A stretch of 64,000 bases of DNA from Alphaproteobacteria bacterium (GCA_030432025.1 JAUIIA010000007.1:1-64000), one strand, 5' to 3'. Positions 8,901-17,270 are shown, counted from the first letter of the stretch. Numbers and translations are program-made. Notes: generated by a model from the sequence alone, not told the origin.

Positions 8901-8977
8901 TGGTGGGCCCGGAGGGACTTGAACCCCCGACCAATCCGTTATGAGCGGACTGCTCTAACCAGCTGAGCTACAGGCCC
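8901..8977 (-). tRNA. tRNA-Ile2 (CAU anticodon, lysidine type)
   Basis: A 77-nt cloverleaf with encoded CCA. The acceptor GGGCCTG pairs with CGGGCCC and the anticodon loop is CTCATAA, giving CAU. Elongator Met and Ile2 share this anticodon. The C4-G69 and C5-G68 acceptor pairs are those recognised by TilS in tRNA-Ile2, and the GAGCAG and TTGGTCG segments also resemble known Ile2 genes. Elongator tRNA-Met is the alternative. Confidence 0.85.
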
Positions 8978-9028
8978 GTTAAGAACTCTCTTAACTATAC
9001 AAGATTTACGCGTCAGTCTATGAAGAAA

Positions 9029-10654
9029 TTATTCTTCTATTCGCTCGGCATAATCAACCACAACACCATAATGCGGGTCTTCGATCATATTTACCTCGAC
9101 AATGTCTCTGGCGTTTTTAAGCAGCAACTGACAGTCGGGGCTGAGATGCACCAGATGCAGCTTCTTGCCGGCTTCCTTATATTTAAGCGCAAGGGCATCA
9201 ATAGCCTCTAGCGCAGAATGGTCCCAAACGCGTGCATTCTGGAAGTCGATGACAATCTCGTCTTCGCTTTCTTCGCTGGGTTTGAATAGATCGCGGAATT
9301 TGGCAATAGAACCGAAGAAAAGCGGCCCGTGCAGCATGTAGACTTTATTGCCGCTTTCTTCCGCCCGTGCCTCGACCACCCAAATGTGGTGAGCCGATTT
9401 CCAAGCATAGACAAGTGCCGACACAATCACGCCGACAATCACTGCAATCGCGAGGTCATAAGCCACAGTCATGCCCGTTACGAGGAGGATAACGAAAATG
9501 TCTTCCTTCGGGATTTTGTTGACCAGTTTCAGCGAGGTCCAAGCGAAAGTCGCAATCACCACCATCATCATCAACCCTGTAAGCGCGGCGAGGGGGATCA
9601 TCTCGATCCATTGTGATGCAAACAATATAAAGGCCAATAGCGCTAATGCCGCGGTAATGCCGGATAAACGACCGCGGCCACCGGATTCCATGTTGATCAT
9701 GGATTGACCGATCATCGCACAACCACCCATCGCGCCGAAGAAACCACACGTCAGGTTAGCCATGCCTTGCCCCACACATTCCTGCGAGGTGCGGCCGCGT
9801 GTCTGTGTGATTTCGTCGATCAAGGTTAGGGTCAGCAAGCTTTCGATCAGTCCGATAGCCGCCAACGTAAAGGCAACAGGTACAATGATCGTTAAGGTCT
9901 CCAGATTTAGCGGCACCATGGGGATGTGGAATTCAGGCAAACCGCCTGCAACACTTGCAAGGTCACCGACAGTGCGTGTGTCCAGATCAAGCCCGATAAC
10001 CAATCCCGAAACGACCATGATGGACGCCAGCGGCGCAGGGATCAGCTTTCCGATTTTCGGTACCTTCGGTAGCAGCCAGATAATAAACATTGTCAGCAAC
10101 GTAAGCCCGACCATGAGATACATCTGCTCGCCCTGCAGCCAGCCGCCGTTAAAAATAACATCTATGGCACTGTGAGAGCTTTCATGCGCATCCACGTCTG
10201 TCGATGCTGCTGCTTCGGCGGCTTTATGGGCTTTAAACTGTCCCAGCTGCGCAAGGAAGATAACAATCGCCAAGCCATTGACGAAGCCGAGCATCACGGT
10301 ATGCGGCACAAGTCGTATAAATTTACCCAACTGGAAGATACCCGCCAGAATTTGAATTATCCCGGTAAGCACGATGGCGGCGAATAAGTATTCAACACCG
10401 TATGCCAGCACTAAGCCGACCATCGCAACAGCCATCGCCCCCGTAGCACCAGAGATCATCCCGCTACGTCCGCCGAATACGGAAGTGATCAACCCGACGA
10501 AGAACGCCGCATATAGACCGACCAAAGGCTCTACGCCCGCGACAAAAGCAAAGGCAATCGCTTCGGGTACAAGGGCCAGAGCAACAGTTAATCCTGACAG
10601 GATATCTGCTTTCGGGTTTTGGGTTAGTCTAAAACGTCTAATATATCGCAGCAT
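9029..10654 (-). CDS. SulP family anion transporter with STAS domain
   Basis: 541 residues. The N-terminus holds about 11-12 membrane segments with SulP signatures (LSGLTVALALVPEAIAFAFV near residue 20; the GLYAAFFVGLITSVFGGRSG stretch). A cytoplasmic STAS domain covers roughly residues 430-530. SulP proteins move sulfate, bicarbonate or other anions, often with Na+ or H+. Several bacterial members are bicarbonate importers, which would fit the carbonic anhydrase at 126-770, but that link is only inferred. It is a single gene, divergent from the lipoprotein gene at 10850. Confidence 0.9.
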   Translation of the reverse strand: MLRYIRRFRLTQNPKADILSGLTVALALVPEAIAFAFVAGVEPLVGLYAAFFVGLITSVFGGRSGMISGATGAMAVAMVGLVLAYGVEYLFAAIVLTGIIQILAGIFQLGKFIRLVPHTVMLGFVNGLAIVIFLAQLGQFKAHKAAEAAASTDVDAHESSHSAIDVIFNGGWLQGEQMYLMVGLTLLTMFIIWLLPKVPKIGKLIPAPLASIMVVSGLVIGLDLDTRTVGDLASVAGGLPEFHIPMVPLNLETLTIIVPVAFTLAAIGLIESLLTLTLIDEITQTRGRTSQECVGQGMANLTCGFFGAMGGCAMIGQSMINMESGGRGRLSGITAALALLAFILFASQWIEMIPLAALTGLMMMVVIATFAWTSLKLVNKIPKEDIFVILLVTGMTVAYDLAIAVIVGVIVSALVYAWKSAHHIWVVEARAEESGNKVYMLHGPLFFGSIAKFRDLFKPSEESEDEIVIDFQNARVWDHSALEAIDALALKYKEAGKKLHLVHLSPDCQLLLKNARDIVEVNMIEDPHYGVVVDYAERIEE

Positions 10655-10849
10655 AAAAGTTCACGGCTTGGTAGGAGGTTAAAAGTTTGATAGTAAAGAA
10701 ATAGAATGCGCTAGATGTGGCATACTAACGCTTTCGACAAGGCGGTAAGCTAGCCATCGTATGCGCTGCTGTCCAGCGCTTAATACAGCTTTTGAACTTT
10801 AAATTGAGCGTATTTCTGCAAAAACAACCAAACAAAGATACTGATAGTA

Positions 10850-11224
10850 ATGAAACGAGTCCTCAGCCTGTTAATTTGCTTTGCGCTTTTTGCCTGTAAT
10901 CCACCGGATACAGAAGAAAAGGCTCGGTTAAAACCGCTTTATGATTTTTGTCTTCAGAAGGTAAGAAGCGATCTGGACGTTGATTTATACGACAAATCCG
11001 GCTTTGTGGACGAGCATGAGCATTATGGCTTGGCCAGACAACGGATCGTTGCCGCTATCAATGAATTGGTAGAAGAGGGAGCCCCGCCTGAACAATATGA
11101 GCTCAGCCTAAGATATCTTATAGCACTGGATGACGACCAGAGCGCTTCGAAGTTTTATCCGGTTTATCACTTCGAGTGCAAAATCCCGGCAGACACAGTT
11201 AAGGGCGCAGTCCGTAAGCCATAA
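10850..11224 (+). CDS. Small predicted lipoprotein
   Basis: 124 residues. A short basic n-region and hydrophobic stretch end in a lipobox, LFAC with Cys16 as the lipidated residue, followed by NPPDTEEK. The mature part is about 108 residues, acidic and mostly helical, with two further cysteines that could pair. No family recognised. Asn at +2 would favour outer-membrane sorting by the Lol rule; that is an inference. It sits alone between the divergent SulP gene and the rpsD promoter. Confidence 0.65.
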   Translation: MKRVLSLLICFALFACNPPDTEEKARLKPLYDFCLQKVRSDLDVDLYDKSGFVDEHEHYGLARQRIVAAINELVEEGAPPEQYELSLRYLIALDDDQSASKFYPVYHFECKIPADTVKGAVRKP

Positions 11225-11229
11225 AACCT

Positions 11230-11257
11230 TTGACAAGGCCGCAAAAATCCTTATAAA
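11230..11257 (+). promoter_or_regulatory. Sigma-70 promoter for rpsD
   Basis: A perfect TTGACA (11230-11235), 16-nt spacer and TATAAA (11252-11257), about 108 bp upstream of the rpsD ATG. It is the best-looking housekeeping promoter in the window, as expected for a ribosomal protein gene. It starts just after the stop of the lipoprotein gene. Confidence 0.7.
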
Positions 11258-11364
11258 TCGCATCATTCCTGAGAAAAGGTGTATGGCCTTGCTGAGTTTT
11301 ACTCAGTCTCATGTGAGTGATCGGGACATATTTTAAACTGAAATGTCTATGAAAGGACTTTGAT

Positions 11365-11982
11365 ATGAGTGGTAAGCGCAATTCCGCGAAACATAAAATC
11401 GACCGCCGTTTGGCTTGTAACCTGTGGGGTCGCCCTAAATCTCCTTATAACCTGCGCCAAAAAGGCCCCGGCATGCATGGTGAGCGCCGCGGTAAGCTGT
11501 CCGACTACGGTCAGCAGTTGATGGCAAAGCAGAAGCTTAAAGGCTACTACGGTAACATCGGCGAGAAACAATTCCGTCGTTACTACAAAGAAGCCGACCG
11601 CCTGAAAGGCGATACAGGTCAAAACCTGATCGGTCTTCTCGAGCGTCGTTTGGATGCGGTTATCTACCGTGCATCTTTCGTACCGACAGTTTTCGCGTCA
11701 CGTCAGTTCATTAACCACAAGCACGTGACTGTTAACGGCCAAGTCGTAAACATCCCGTCTTATCAAGTTAAGCCTGGTGACGTGATCGAAGTTCGTGAAA
11801 AAGGTAAGACTATCCCTATGGTCATCACAGCAACTCAACAGCCTGAGCGTGAAGTTCCTGAATATGTTGATGTTGACTACAAAGCTATGAAAGCGACATA
11901 TATCCGCATTCCTCAGCTTGAAGATGTACCTTATCCGGTTCAGATGGAACCGAACCTCATCGTCGAATTCTATTCCCGTTAA
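11365..11982 (+). CDS. rpsD: Ribosomal protein S4 (uS4)
   Basis: 205 residues, the normal length. It has the N-terminal S4 domain ([20 protein letters not shown]), the central [18 protein letters not shown] and the S4 RNA-binding fold ([20 protein letters not shown]). It is a primary binder of 16S rRNA in 30S assembly and is encoded away from the alpha operon, as usual in alphaproteobacteria. GAAAGGA lies about 7 nt before the ATG; a strong promoter and terminator bracket it, making it a single-gene unit. The 5' leader of about 100 nt could hold S4 autoregulation. Confidence 0.97.
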   Translation: MSGKRNSAKHKIDRRLACNLWGRPKSPYNLRQKGPGMHGERRGKLSDYGQQLMAKQKLKGYYGNIGEKQFRRYYKEADRLKGDTGQNLIGLLERRLDAVIYRASFVPTVFASRQFINHKHVTVNGQVVNIPSYQVKPGDVIEVREKGKTIPMVITATQQPEREVPEYVDVDYKAMKATYIRIPQLEDVPYPVQMEPNLIVEFYSR

Positions 11983-12002
11983 TGCTACGGGATATCCACA
12001 TA

Positions 12003-12027
12003 AAGCCGCCGTTATGGCGGCTTTTTT
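12003..12027 (+). terminator. Intrinsic terminator of rpsD
   Basis: AAGCCGCC (12003-12010), loop GTTAT, GGCGGCTT (12016-12023), then a run of T. Clean rho-independent structure. Confidence 0.93.
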
Positions 12028-12094
12028 GTTTAACGTGCTGAAATTATTAAGAAAACGTTAAATAATTTTTATTTTCATAAAATTTTATGTATCA

Positions 12095-12109
12095 TTAATA
12101 CATTGTTAA
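12095..12109 (+). promoter_or_regulatory. CtrA-type gapped site, copy 1
   Basis: TTAA (12095-12098), 7 nt, TTAA (12106-12109), followed by GGATT, 60 bp before the ATG of the small gene at 12169. The spacing matches the CtrA consensus TTAA-N7-TTAAC of alphaproteobacteria, although the last C is G here. The surrounding 22 nt recur almost exactly at 13397. Confidence 0.45.
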
Positions 12110-12168
12110 GGATTGGCAAACGCGGTAGAACGGGTTAATCCTTCAGGGAACATTACGGAGGACGGCAA

Positions 12169-12510
12169 ATGAAATTTGATGAATTAATCGAAATTGAGAA
12201 CAGCGAAAAGATTGGCGCTATATCATTCCATGGCCATGATATGCATCTGTGCGATCATATCGAGGCAATCGACGGGAAATATTACGCGACAGCCGCTGTA
12301 TCATCCATTAGAGAGATGGATGATATGAAGAAATATGGTGCGCCGACAGCAACATATCCGGATCACTTCTATGTGGCATATCTGGATGAGGACATGCTGA
12401 AGGAGGCATCACCTAAATTCAATGACAGCTTCATGACGAGCGAAATGCTGGTACGTGTTCAATGTGCGCTGAAAGCCATGAATAACGGACGTTTCGCGAA
12501 CGTCGCATAA
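12169..12510 (+). CDS. Small protein of unknown function, 113 aa
   Basis: Not recognised. A soluble protein starting MKFDELIEIENSEKIGAISF with four Met/Asp/Glu-rich segments and no signal or membrane segment. A perfect GGAGG lies 7 nt before the ATG, so it is very likely translated. Its upstream region has a CtrA-type site shared with the gene at 13477, so both may belong to a cell-cycle or motility-linked regulon; that is an inference. It is a single-gene unit ending at the terminator at 12534. Confidence 0.65.
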   Translation: MKFDELIEIENSEKIGAISFHGHDMHLCDHIEAIDGKYYATAAVSSIREMDDMKKYGAPTATYPDHFYVAYLDEDMLKEASPKFNDSFMTSEMLVRVQCALKAMNNGRFANVA

Positions 12511-12533
12511 TTAAAAACTAGGGTATGAAAGCT

Positions 12534-12562
12534 AAGCCGGCCTGGTTAGCCGGCTTTTTTTT
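12534..12562 (+). terminator. Intrinsic terminator between the 12169 gene and trmJ
   Basis: AAGCCGGC (12534-12541), loop of 7, GCCGGCTT (12549-12556), then eight T. It overlaps the trmJ stop codon and serves the rightward gene. The left flank lacks a long A-run, so leftward termination would be weaker. Confidence 0.9.
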
Positions 12563-13295
12563 CGCGTTTTTTCTTACCAATAAGCGCCGAGACCATACCT
12601 TGCAGTGTATTGACTTCCTGTTCGCTCAAATCAGCTCTGACAAACATGTTGCGGATATTCCGAAGCATGGTGGGTTTAAGGTCTTGAGCACTGAAAAACC
12701 CGCCTATTTCCAGCTCTTCTTCCAGCCTACCGAAAAAATTCTCGAAATATTCCCGGCTTGCAGGGGGGCTGTCACCATGCTGCAGCACATATTCGGCCGT
12801 ATTGTCCTGTGCCTCATGAATATGGTGCGCAACCAGCAACACGGCCTGCGCCAGATTAAGCGAGGAAAAGGCGGGGTTCGTTGGGATCTGGATAATGGCC
12901 GTACATAGTGCGGTTTCATCATTTGTCAGGCCGGTACGCTCTGCACCGAAGACAAAACCCGCTTTTTCATCGTCCTTAACGCGTCTCTGCGCATCTTGTG
13001 CCGCTGCCGCTGGCGTTAAAACGGGTTTGATCATGTCGCGGTGACGCGCTGTAGTCGCATAGACGCACTGTAAATCGGCTATTGCATCTTCTAGCGTATT
13101 AAAGATTTGCGGGGCAGGGATGTGATCAAATGCGCCCGACGCCATATCTACCGCACGCTGGTTCGGCCAACCGTCCCTTGGGGCGACCAAACGCAGGTCG
13201 GTAAGCCCAAAATTGGCCATTGCGCGTGCTGCTGCACCGATATTTTCACCCATCTGCGGGCGGGATAATATGATCGCTGGCTTCGTATTTTGCAT
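12546..13295 (-). CDS. trmJ: tRNA (cytidine/uridine-2'-O-)-methyltransferase TrmJ (SpoU/TrmH superfamily)
   Basis: 249 residues. SpoU motifs: motif 1 (RPQMGENIGAAARAMANFGL), motif 2 (FVFGAERTGLTNDE) and motif 3 (NPAFSSLNLAQAVLLV), which form the knotted AdoMet site. The C-terminal helical extension (LEEELEIGGFF...NMFVRADLSEQEVNTLQGMV) is typical of TrmJ, which methylates the 2'-OH of position 32 in the anticodon loop. It lies alone, flanked on both sides by small rightward genes that share an upstream motif. Confidence 0.9.
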   Translation of the reverse strand: MQNTKPAIILSRPQMGENIGAAARAMANFGLTDLRLVAPRDGWPNQRAVDMASGAFDHIPAPQIFNTLEDAIADLQCVYATTARHRDMIKPVLTPAAAAQDAQRRVKDDEKAGFVFGAERTGLTNDETALCTAIIQIPTNPAFSSLNLAQAVLLVAHHIHEAQDNTAEYVLQHGDSPPASREYFENFFGRLEEELEIGGFFSAQDLKPTMLRNIRNMFVRADLSEQEVNTLQGMVSALIGKKKREKKAG

Positions 13296-13396
13296 TTTTC
13301 CCCTAAATATTAAAAAAATGTAAACATGGTTAATCTATTGAAAACAAATAAAAAATCAAATTAAATTTTACAGATTAACGGAAATTTCATATAATA

Positions 13397-13411
13397 TTAA
13401 TACATCATTAA
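13397..13411 (+). promoter_or_regulatory. CtrA-type gapped site, copy 2
   Basis: TTAA (13397-13400), 7 nt, TTAA (13408-13411), then GGATT, 66 bp before the ATG at 13477. The core ATTAATACAT-NN-TTAAGGATT is the same as at 12094-12114. Two such matches upstream of two adjacent small genes make chance less likely. Confidence 0.45.
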
Positions 13412-13434
13412 GGATTACAGTTTATTTAGGACAT

Positions 13435-13453
13435 CGAATTCAAGAAGAATTCG
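13435..13453. repeat. Perfect inverted repeat in the leader of the 13477 gene
   Basis: CGAATTC-AAGAA-GAATTCG: 7-bp arms and a 5-nt loop, 24 nt before the start codon of the small gene. It could be an operator or an mRNA hairpin. No function known. Confidence 0.5.
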
Positions 13454-13476
13454 GTGAGTTACAGGGAAACTAAAAA

Positions 13477-13707
13477 ATGTACGCTTCGATTAAAGAACTG
13501 ATGCGCAGTGCAGAACAACCCTTCAATATTATTGAAGAGTATGTAGCGTTGAGCCCGAAAAGAAAGGTGCTTTTGTGCGATCACTTTTTTGTCGAAGGAC
13601 GTGAAACATTTACAAATACAGTGAAGCTTTTGTGGCCCGAAGCCGGAAAGCAAGACATTAAAAAATTGGGTAATTTTTTAATACTGTTAAAAAATACAGC
13701 ACATTAA
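13477..13707 (+). CDS. Small protein of unknown function, 76 aa
   Basis: Not recognised. A mixed-charge, probably helical protein starting MYASIKELMRSAEQPF, with no signal or membrane segment. The ribosome site is poor (ACAGGGAAACT), but the gene has its own CtrA-type site and leader hairpin, and its frame is open and non-overlapping, which favours a real gene. Downstream lie nested palindromes and a terminator. Confidence 0.5.
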   Translation: MYASIKELMRSAEQPFNIIEEYVALSPKRKVLLCDHFFVEGRETFTNTVKLLWPEAGKQDIKKLGNFLILLKNTAH

Positions 13708-13743
13708 GGTTCAGGCCTGACATAAGAAATATATAAGGCCACC

Positions 13744-13796
13744 GCTTTTGGAAGAAACATCAGGGTTTTTTATGTGAGGGTTCACATTCCAAAAGC
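13744..13796 (+). ncRNA. Nested inverted repeats, possible small RNA or 3'UTR element
   Basis: An outer perfect stem of GCTTTTGGAA (13744-13753) with TTCCAAAAGC (13787-13796) encloses TGTGA-GGGT-TCACA (13773-13786). The inner hairpin abuts the outer 3' arm exactly, leaving a 19-nt single strand on the other side. It lies between the stop of the 13477 gene and the terminator at 13804, so it could be a processed 3'UTR RNA or an independent small RNA. No Rfam family recognised. Confidence 0.4.
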
Positions 13797-13803
13797 ATTA
13801 ATG

Positions 13804-13839
13804 AAAAAGCCGTCTGACCCCAAACAGGCGGCTTTTTTT
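13804..13839. terminator. Bidirectional intrinsic terminator between the 13477 gene and gltX
   Basis: AAAAAGCCGTCTG (13804-13816), loop of 8, CAGGCGGCTTTTT (13825-13837), with one G-T pair. A-runs and T-runs on both sides let it end transcripts from either strand. The gltX stop codon lies at its right edge. Confidence 0.88.
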
Positions 13840-15184
13840 ATGCCGCTTTTTTGGATGAGAGACGGTTTTGAACCTTTTCCGGCCCGATCAAAAGCAACAG
13901 CTTATCCATCTCTGGCCCGTGGGCCATACCGGTCAGCGCCTGACGCAGCGGCATGAACAATGCCTTACCTTTACGGCCTGTGGTTTCTTTCAGCTTGGCT
14001 GTCCACTCACCCCATGTATCTTCAGTCCAGGGCGTAGGCGGCAGCTGCGCCAAAGCCTCGGCGATATATTCCGGCTCTTCGATAATCGGCTCTACGGGGC
14101 CTTTGGCAACTTTCCACCAATCTTCAACGTCACTCAGGCGTTCGATATTCGGGCTGATCGCTTCCCATGACGGGCGGTCGATATCTGCACGGCCGATAGC
14201 CTGCAAACGCTGGCGGATATCTTCGTAATCCGTATCGTGCAGAATCTTGGCATTCAGGCGAAAGATCTCGGCAGGATCGAACTTCGCACTCGCGCGGGAG
14301 AATTTGGATAGATCAAAACTCTCGATCAAAGGCTCCAACGATGTAAATGCTTCGATCGGATCGGACGTACCAAGACGCGCCAGCAGGCTGCTGATCGCCA
14401 TTGGCTCTAACCCTTCATCGTCACGCAAGTCACGGATGCTCATAGACCCCAGACGTTTAGAAAGCTTGCCGCCTTCTGCATCGGAAATAAGCGCGTTATG
14501 CGCGAATTCAGGCGGTGTGGCGCCTAATGCTTCAAACATCTGGACATGCGTAGCGGTATTGGAAACGTGATCTTCGCCGCGGATAACATGCGTAATGCCG
14601 AAATCTATATCGTCAATAACGGAGCATAAGTGATACAGCGGGCTGCCATCCTCACGTAAAACAACAGGATCGGACAGGTCGCCGCCGTTGAACTTCACTT
14701 CACCGCGAATATGGTCATTCCATTCAATCGGTGCATGGTTCAGCTTGAACCGCCAGTGAGGAGAGCGGCCTTCCGCTTCGTATTTAGCAATTTCTTCGGG
14801 CGTTAGTTCTAACGCGGCACGGTCATAAATAGGGGGCTTACCGCGTGACAGCTGTGACTTCCGCTTTAGTGACAGTTCTTCCGGCGTTTCGTAACACGCA
14901 TACAGACGACCGCTTTCCTTCAGGAATTCAATCTGCTCGTCATAGCGCGCCAATCTGTCTTTCTGGTTGGCTTTCTCGTCCCAGTTCAGGCCAAGCCATG
15001 TCAGGCTGTCTTCAATAGCCTCTTCGTACTCGGCTTTTGAACGCTCTCTATCCGTATCATCAATACGCAACAGAAAGTGACCGTCCTGACTGCGGCAGAA
15101 TAACCACGTGATCAGAGCCGTGCGGGCATTCCCGACATGCAACATGCCGGTGGGAGAGGGGGCGAAACGAACTTTTACACTCAT
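13838..15184 (-). CDS. gltX: Glutamate--tRNA ligase
   Basis: 448 residues, class I synthetase. The HIGH-like motif lies in APSPTGMLHVGNART (residues 8-22) and the KLSKR motif at 240-244. The C-terminal anticodon-binding domain is shorter than average but complete. It charges tRNA-Glu (and in many alphaproteobacteria tRNA-Gln, later amidated by GatCAB). Alphaproteobacteria often carry two GltX paralogs; which one this is cannot be settled here. Single gene, transcribed leftward toward the terminator at 13804. Confidence 0.94.
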   Translation of the reverse strand: MSVKVRFAPSPTGMLHVGNARTALITWLFCRSQDGHFLLRIDDTDRERSKAEYEEAIEDSLTWLGLNWDEKANQKDRLARYDEQIEFLKESGRLYACYETPEELSLKRKSQLSRGKPPIYDRAALELTPEEIAKYEAEGRSPHWRFKLNHAPIEWNDHIRGEVKFNGGDLSDPVVLREDGSPLYHLCSVIDDIDFGITHVIRGEDHVSNTATHVQMFEALGATPPEFAHNALISDAEGGKLSKRLGSMSIRDLRDDEGLEPMAISSLLARLGTSDPIEAFTSLEPLIESFDLSKFSRASAKFDPAEIFRLNAKILHDTDYEDIRQRLQAIGRADIDRPSWEAISPNIERLSDVEDWWKVAKGPVEPIIEEPEYIAEALAQLPPTPWTEDTWGEWTAKLKETTGRKGKALFMPLRQALTGMAHGPEMDKLLLLIGPEKVQNRLSSKKAA

Positions 15185-15300
15185 ACTAAATCCTTTGTCG
15201 ACACGAAGTTATAGAAGAGTTTTTGAGGAAAATAAAGGGTTACCGCAGCTATTTTATTGACATAACGCGCATGTGTTTTTAGGTTAAGACCTCAACCTGA

Positions 15301-15666
15301 ATGAAAAGTACTATGGAACCGATTCCAAGAAACAGATCATTGATCCCGATTGACGCCGATGGCACGGAGAAAAACCGTCGTCCTTACGCCTATCATGTCC
15401 TTCTTGTGAATAAAGGTGTCGGGTTGTGTAAAGGCCAGCAAGGCTTGCTTCAGGACTTATTTCACCTGAGCCATGACGACGCCTACGAAGCCATGACACG
15501 CGCACATCTAAATGGTAACGCGCCGATCTACCGCACCACGCATGAAATTGCCGAGACCAAGGTGCTTAAGGCAAACTGGGAACGTCGAAGCCGGATTGCT
15601 GAAGACCCATGTCTGGCGGGTGTCGCATTCTCTATGGAACAGGGTTACGACCCGTTCGTCAGATAG
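15301..15666 (+). CDS. Divergent ClpS-like adaptor protein
   Basis: 121 residues. The middle part follows the ClpS fold: YHVLLVN (31-37), MTRAH (65-69) and the family hallmark AETKV (84-88). ClpS brings N-degron substrates to ClpAP. The substrate-pocket VNDD of ordinary ClpS reads VNKG here (residues 36-39), while the His of the MxxxH motif (His69) is kept, so N-degron binding may be altered or lost. N- and C-terminal extensions of about 28 and 30 residues are unusual. No clpA lies beside it. An internal ATG at 15313 is an alternative start. The tail overlaps the end of nadE by 8 bp, convergently. Confidence 0.75.
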   Translation: MKSTMEPIPRNRSLIPIDADGTEKNRRPYAYHVLLVNKGVGLCKGQQGLLQDLFHLSHDDAYEAMTRAHLNGNAPIYRTTHEIAETKVLKANWERRSRIAEDPCLAGVAFSMEQGYDPFVR

Positions 15667-17263
15667 ACTTCAAATAATGATTGGTAATGGGGTAGCGGCG
15701 GTCGCGTCCGAAGCTGCGTGCCGTAATCTTAACACCCGGTGCTGATTGACGGCGCTTATATTCCGCACGGTCCAGCATTTGCCAAACACGCACAACCGTC
15801 TCTTCTTCAAAACCGCGATCGACGATATCGGTCACACTCAAATCATGTTCGATCAGGCATTCAAGAATACCGTCCAGCTCTTCATATGGCGGTAAGCTGT
15901 CCTGATCTGTCTGGTTGTCTTTTAATTCCGCAGTCGGTGCCTTGGTCAAAATACGCTCAGGAATGACCTGACCTTGAGTGTTGCGCCACGCGGCCAAGGC
16001 ATAAACCTGCATTTTGTACAGGTCCTTGATCACGTTAAAGCCACCGCACATATCGCCGTAAAGTGTGGCGTAGCCGACGGCCATTTCGCTCTTGTTACCG
16101 TTTGATAAAACCATCTTGCCGCTCATATTCGAAAGGCTCATCAGGATAAGCCCACGCGCGCGGCTCTGCATATTTTCATGCGCTACACCCTCAAGCCCTT
16201 CTATGGTGCCCTCAAAAGCATGCATCGCTTTATCGATCGGAACAATGTCATAGTCGCAGCCCAGATGCTCGGCGACAGCTTGTGCGTCGTCCAATGAATC
16301 CTGTGACGTATACGGGGACGGCATCATTACGCAATGCACGCGTTCGGGGCCAAGCGCATCAACGGCAATCACGGCGGCCAAAGCACTATCAATGCCGCCC
16401 GATAACCCGAGAACAAGTCCGGGAAAGCCGTTCTTTTCAATGTAATCTCTAAGGCCCAGCTTCAGCGCACCATACAGTTCGGCTTCACCGCTTAGGTTCT
16501 TGGTTGAAGCATCTCCATCAACCGAGTTATCGGCGAAGTTATAGGTGACGTTGTATTCGCCCTCTACGAATTCCGGCGCTTGGAACAGGATCTCGCCCTT
16601 AGGGTCCATAATGAAACTGGCACCGTCAAAGACCAGCTCGTCTTGCCCGCCGACTTGGTTCACATAGATCAGCGGCAAGCCGGTTTCCTTGATACGGCTG
16701 CGGGCAATATCAAAACGGGTCTCGTCTTTGGTCACTTCGAAAGGGCTGCCGTTAGGCACGATGAAAGCTTCCGCACCTTGCTTCTTCAGGTGCTCGGCAA
16801 CATTCGCGTACCACATATCCTCACAGATCAGGATTCCCATCTTGCGGCCTTTGAATTCGAAGATATCGGGCAGGGGACCGCTTTTGAAAATACGGTATTC
16901 ATCAAATACACCGTAATTCGGTAAGTGGTGTTTGGTCTGGCTGTGAAGGATTTCACCCTTATGGATCAGGTGCACGGCGTTATAGACATCATCGCCTACA
17001 AGCCATGGGCAAGAGATCAGTGCCGCAGATTCGAACTTCTTACTTTCGGCTTGTAAGTGATATACGTATTTCTGGATCGTTTTGATAAAGCTCGGCTTAA
17101 GCACGAGGTCTTCTGGCGGATAGCCGCAAATCGTCATCTCGGCAAATACCACGAGGTCGGATTCCGCCTCACTCCAGACATCGAGCATTTTTTCTGTATT
17201 ACCTGCGATGTCCCCGACGACGGGGTTGAGTTGGGCCAGCGTTAGGGTGAGTGTATCGGTCAT
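15659..17263 (-). CDS. nadE: Glutamine-hydrolysing NAD+ synthase
   Basis: 534 residues. The N-terminal nitrilase-type glutaminase has the Glu42-Lys111-Cys147 triad (FAEMTICGYPP, KHHLPNYGVFDE, ICEDMW). The C-terminal ATP-pyrophosphatase domain has the SGGIDS P-loop at 288-293. It amidates nicotinate adenine dinucleotide to NAD+ using glutamine nitrogen. The start MTDTLTLTLAQLNPVVGDIA is typical. It follows the DAHP synthase gene by 7 bp, so the two are probably co-transcribed, without obvious metabolic logic. Confidence 0.96.
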   Translation of the reverse strand: MTDTLTLTLAQLNPVVGDIAGNTEKMLDVWSEAESDLVVFAEMTICGYPPEDLVLKPSFIKTIQKYVYHLQAESKKFESAALISCPWLVGDDVYNAVHLIHKGEILHSQTKHHLPNYGVFDEYRIFKSGPLPDIFEFKGRKMGILICEDMWYANVAEHLKKQGAEAFIVPNGSPFEVTKDETRFDIARSRIKETGLPLIYVNQVGGQDELVFDGASFIMDPKGEILFQAPEFVEGEYNVTYNFADNSVDGDASTKNLSGEAELYGALKLGLRDYIEKNGFPGLVLGLSGGIDSALAAVIAVDALGPERVHCVMMPSPYTSQDSLDDAQAVAEHLGCDYDIVPIDKAMHAFEGTIEGLEGVAHENMQSRARGLILMSLSNMSGKMVLSNGNKSEMAVGYATLYGDMCGGFNVIKDLYKMQVYALAAWRNTQGQVIPERILTKAPTAELKDNQTDQDSLPPYEELDGILECLIEHDLSVTDIVDRGFEEETVVRVWQMLDRAEYKRRQSAPGVKITARSFGRDRRYPITNHYLKSI

Positions 17264-17270
17264 AACGTTC

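Noticed and set aside
8901-8977. Elongator tRNA-Met
   Set aside because: Anticodon CAU fits, but the C4-G69 and C5-G68 pairs match the TilS determinants of tRNA-Ile2. Kept as a lesser alternative.
10763-10779. Hairpin GCGCTG-CTGTC-CAGCGC between the SulP and lipoprotein genes
   Set aside because: Short, no U-run and no clear position relative to either gene; not listed as a feature.
13436-13452. Attachment or recombination site at the GAATTC inverted repeat
   Set aside because: No integrase, no matching second copy and no tRNA nearby; more likely a local leader hairpin.
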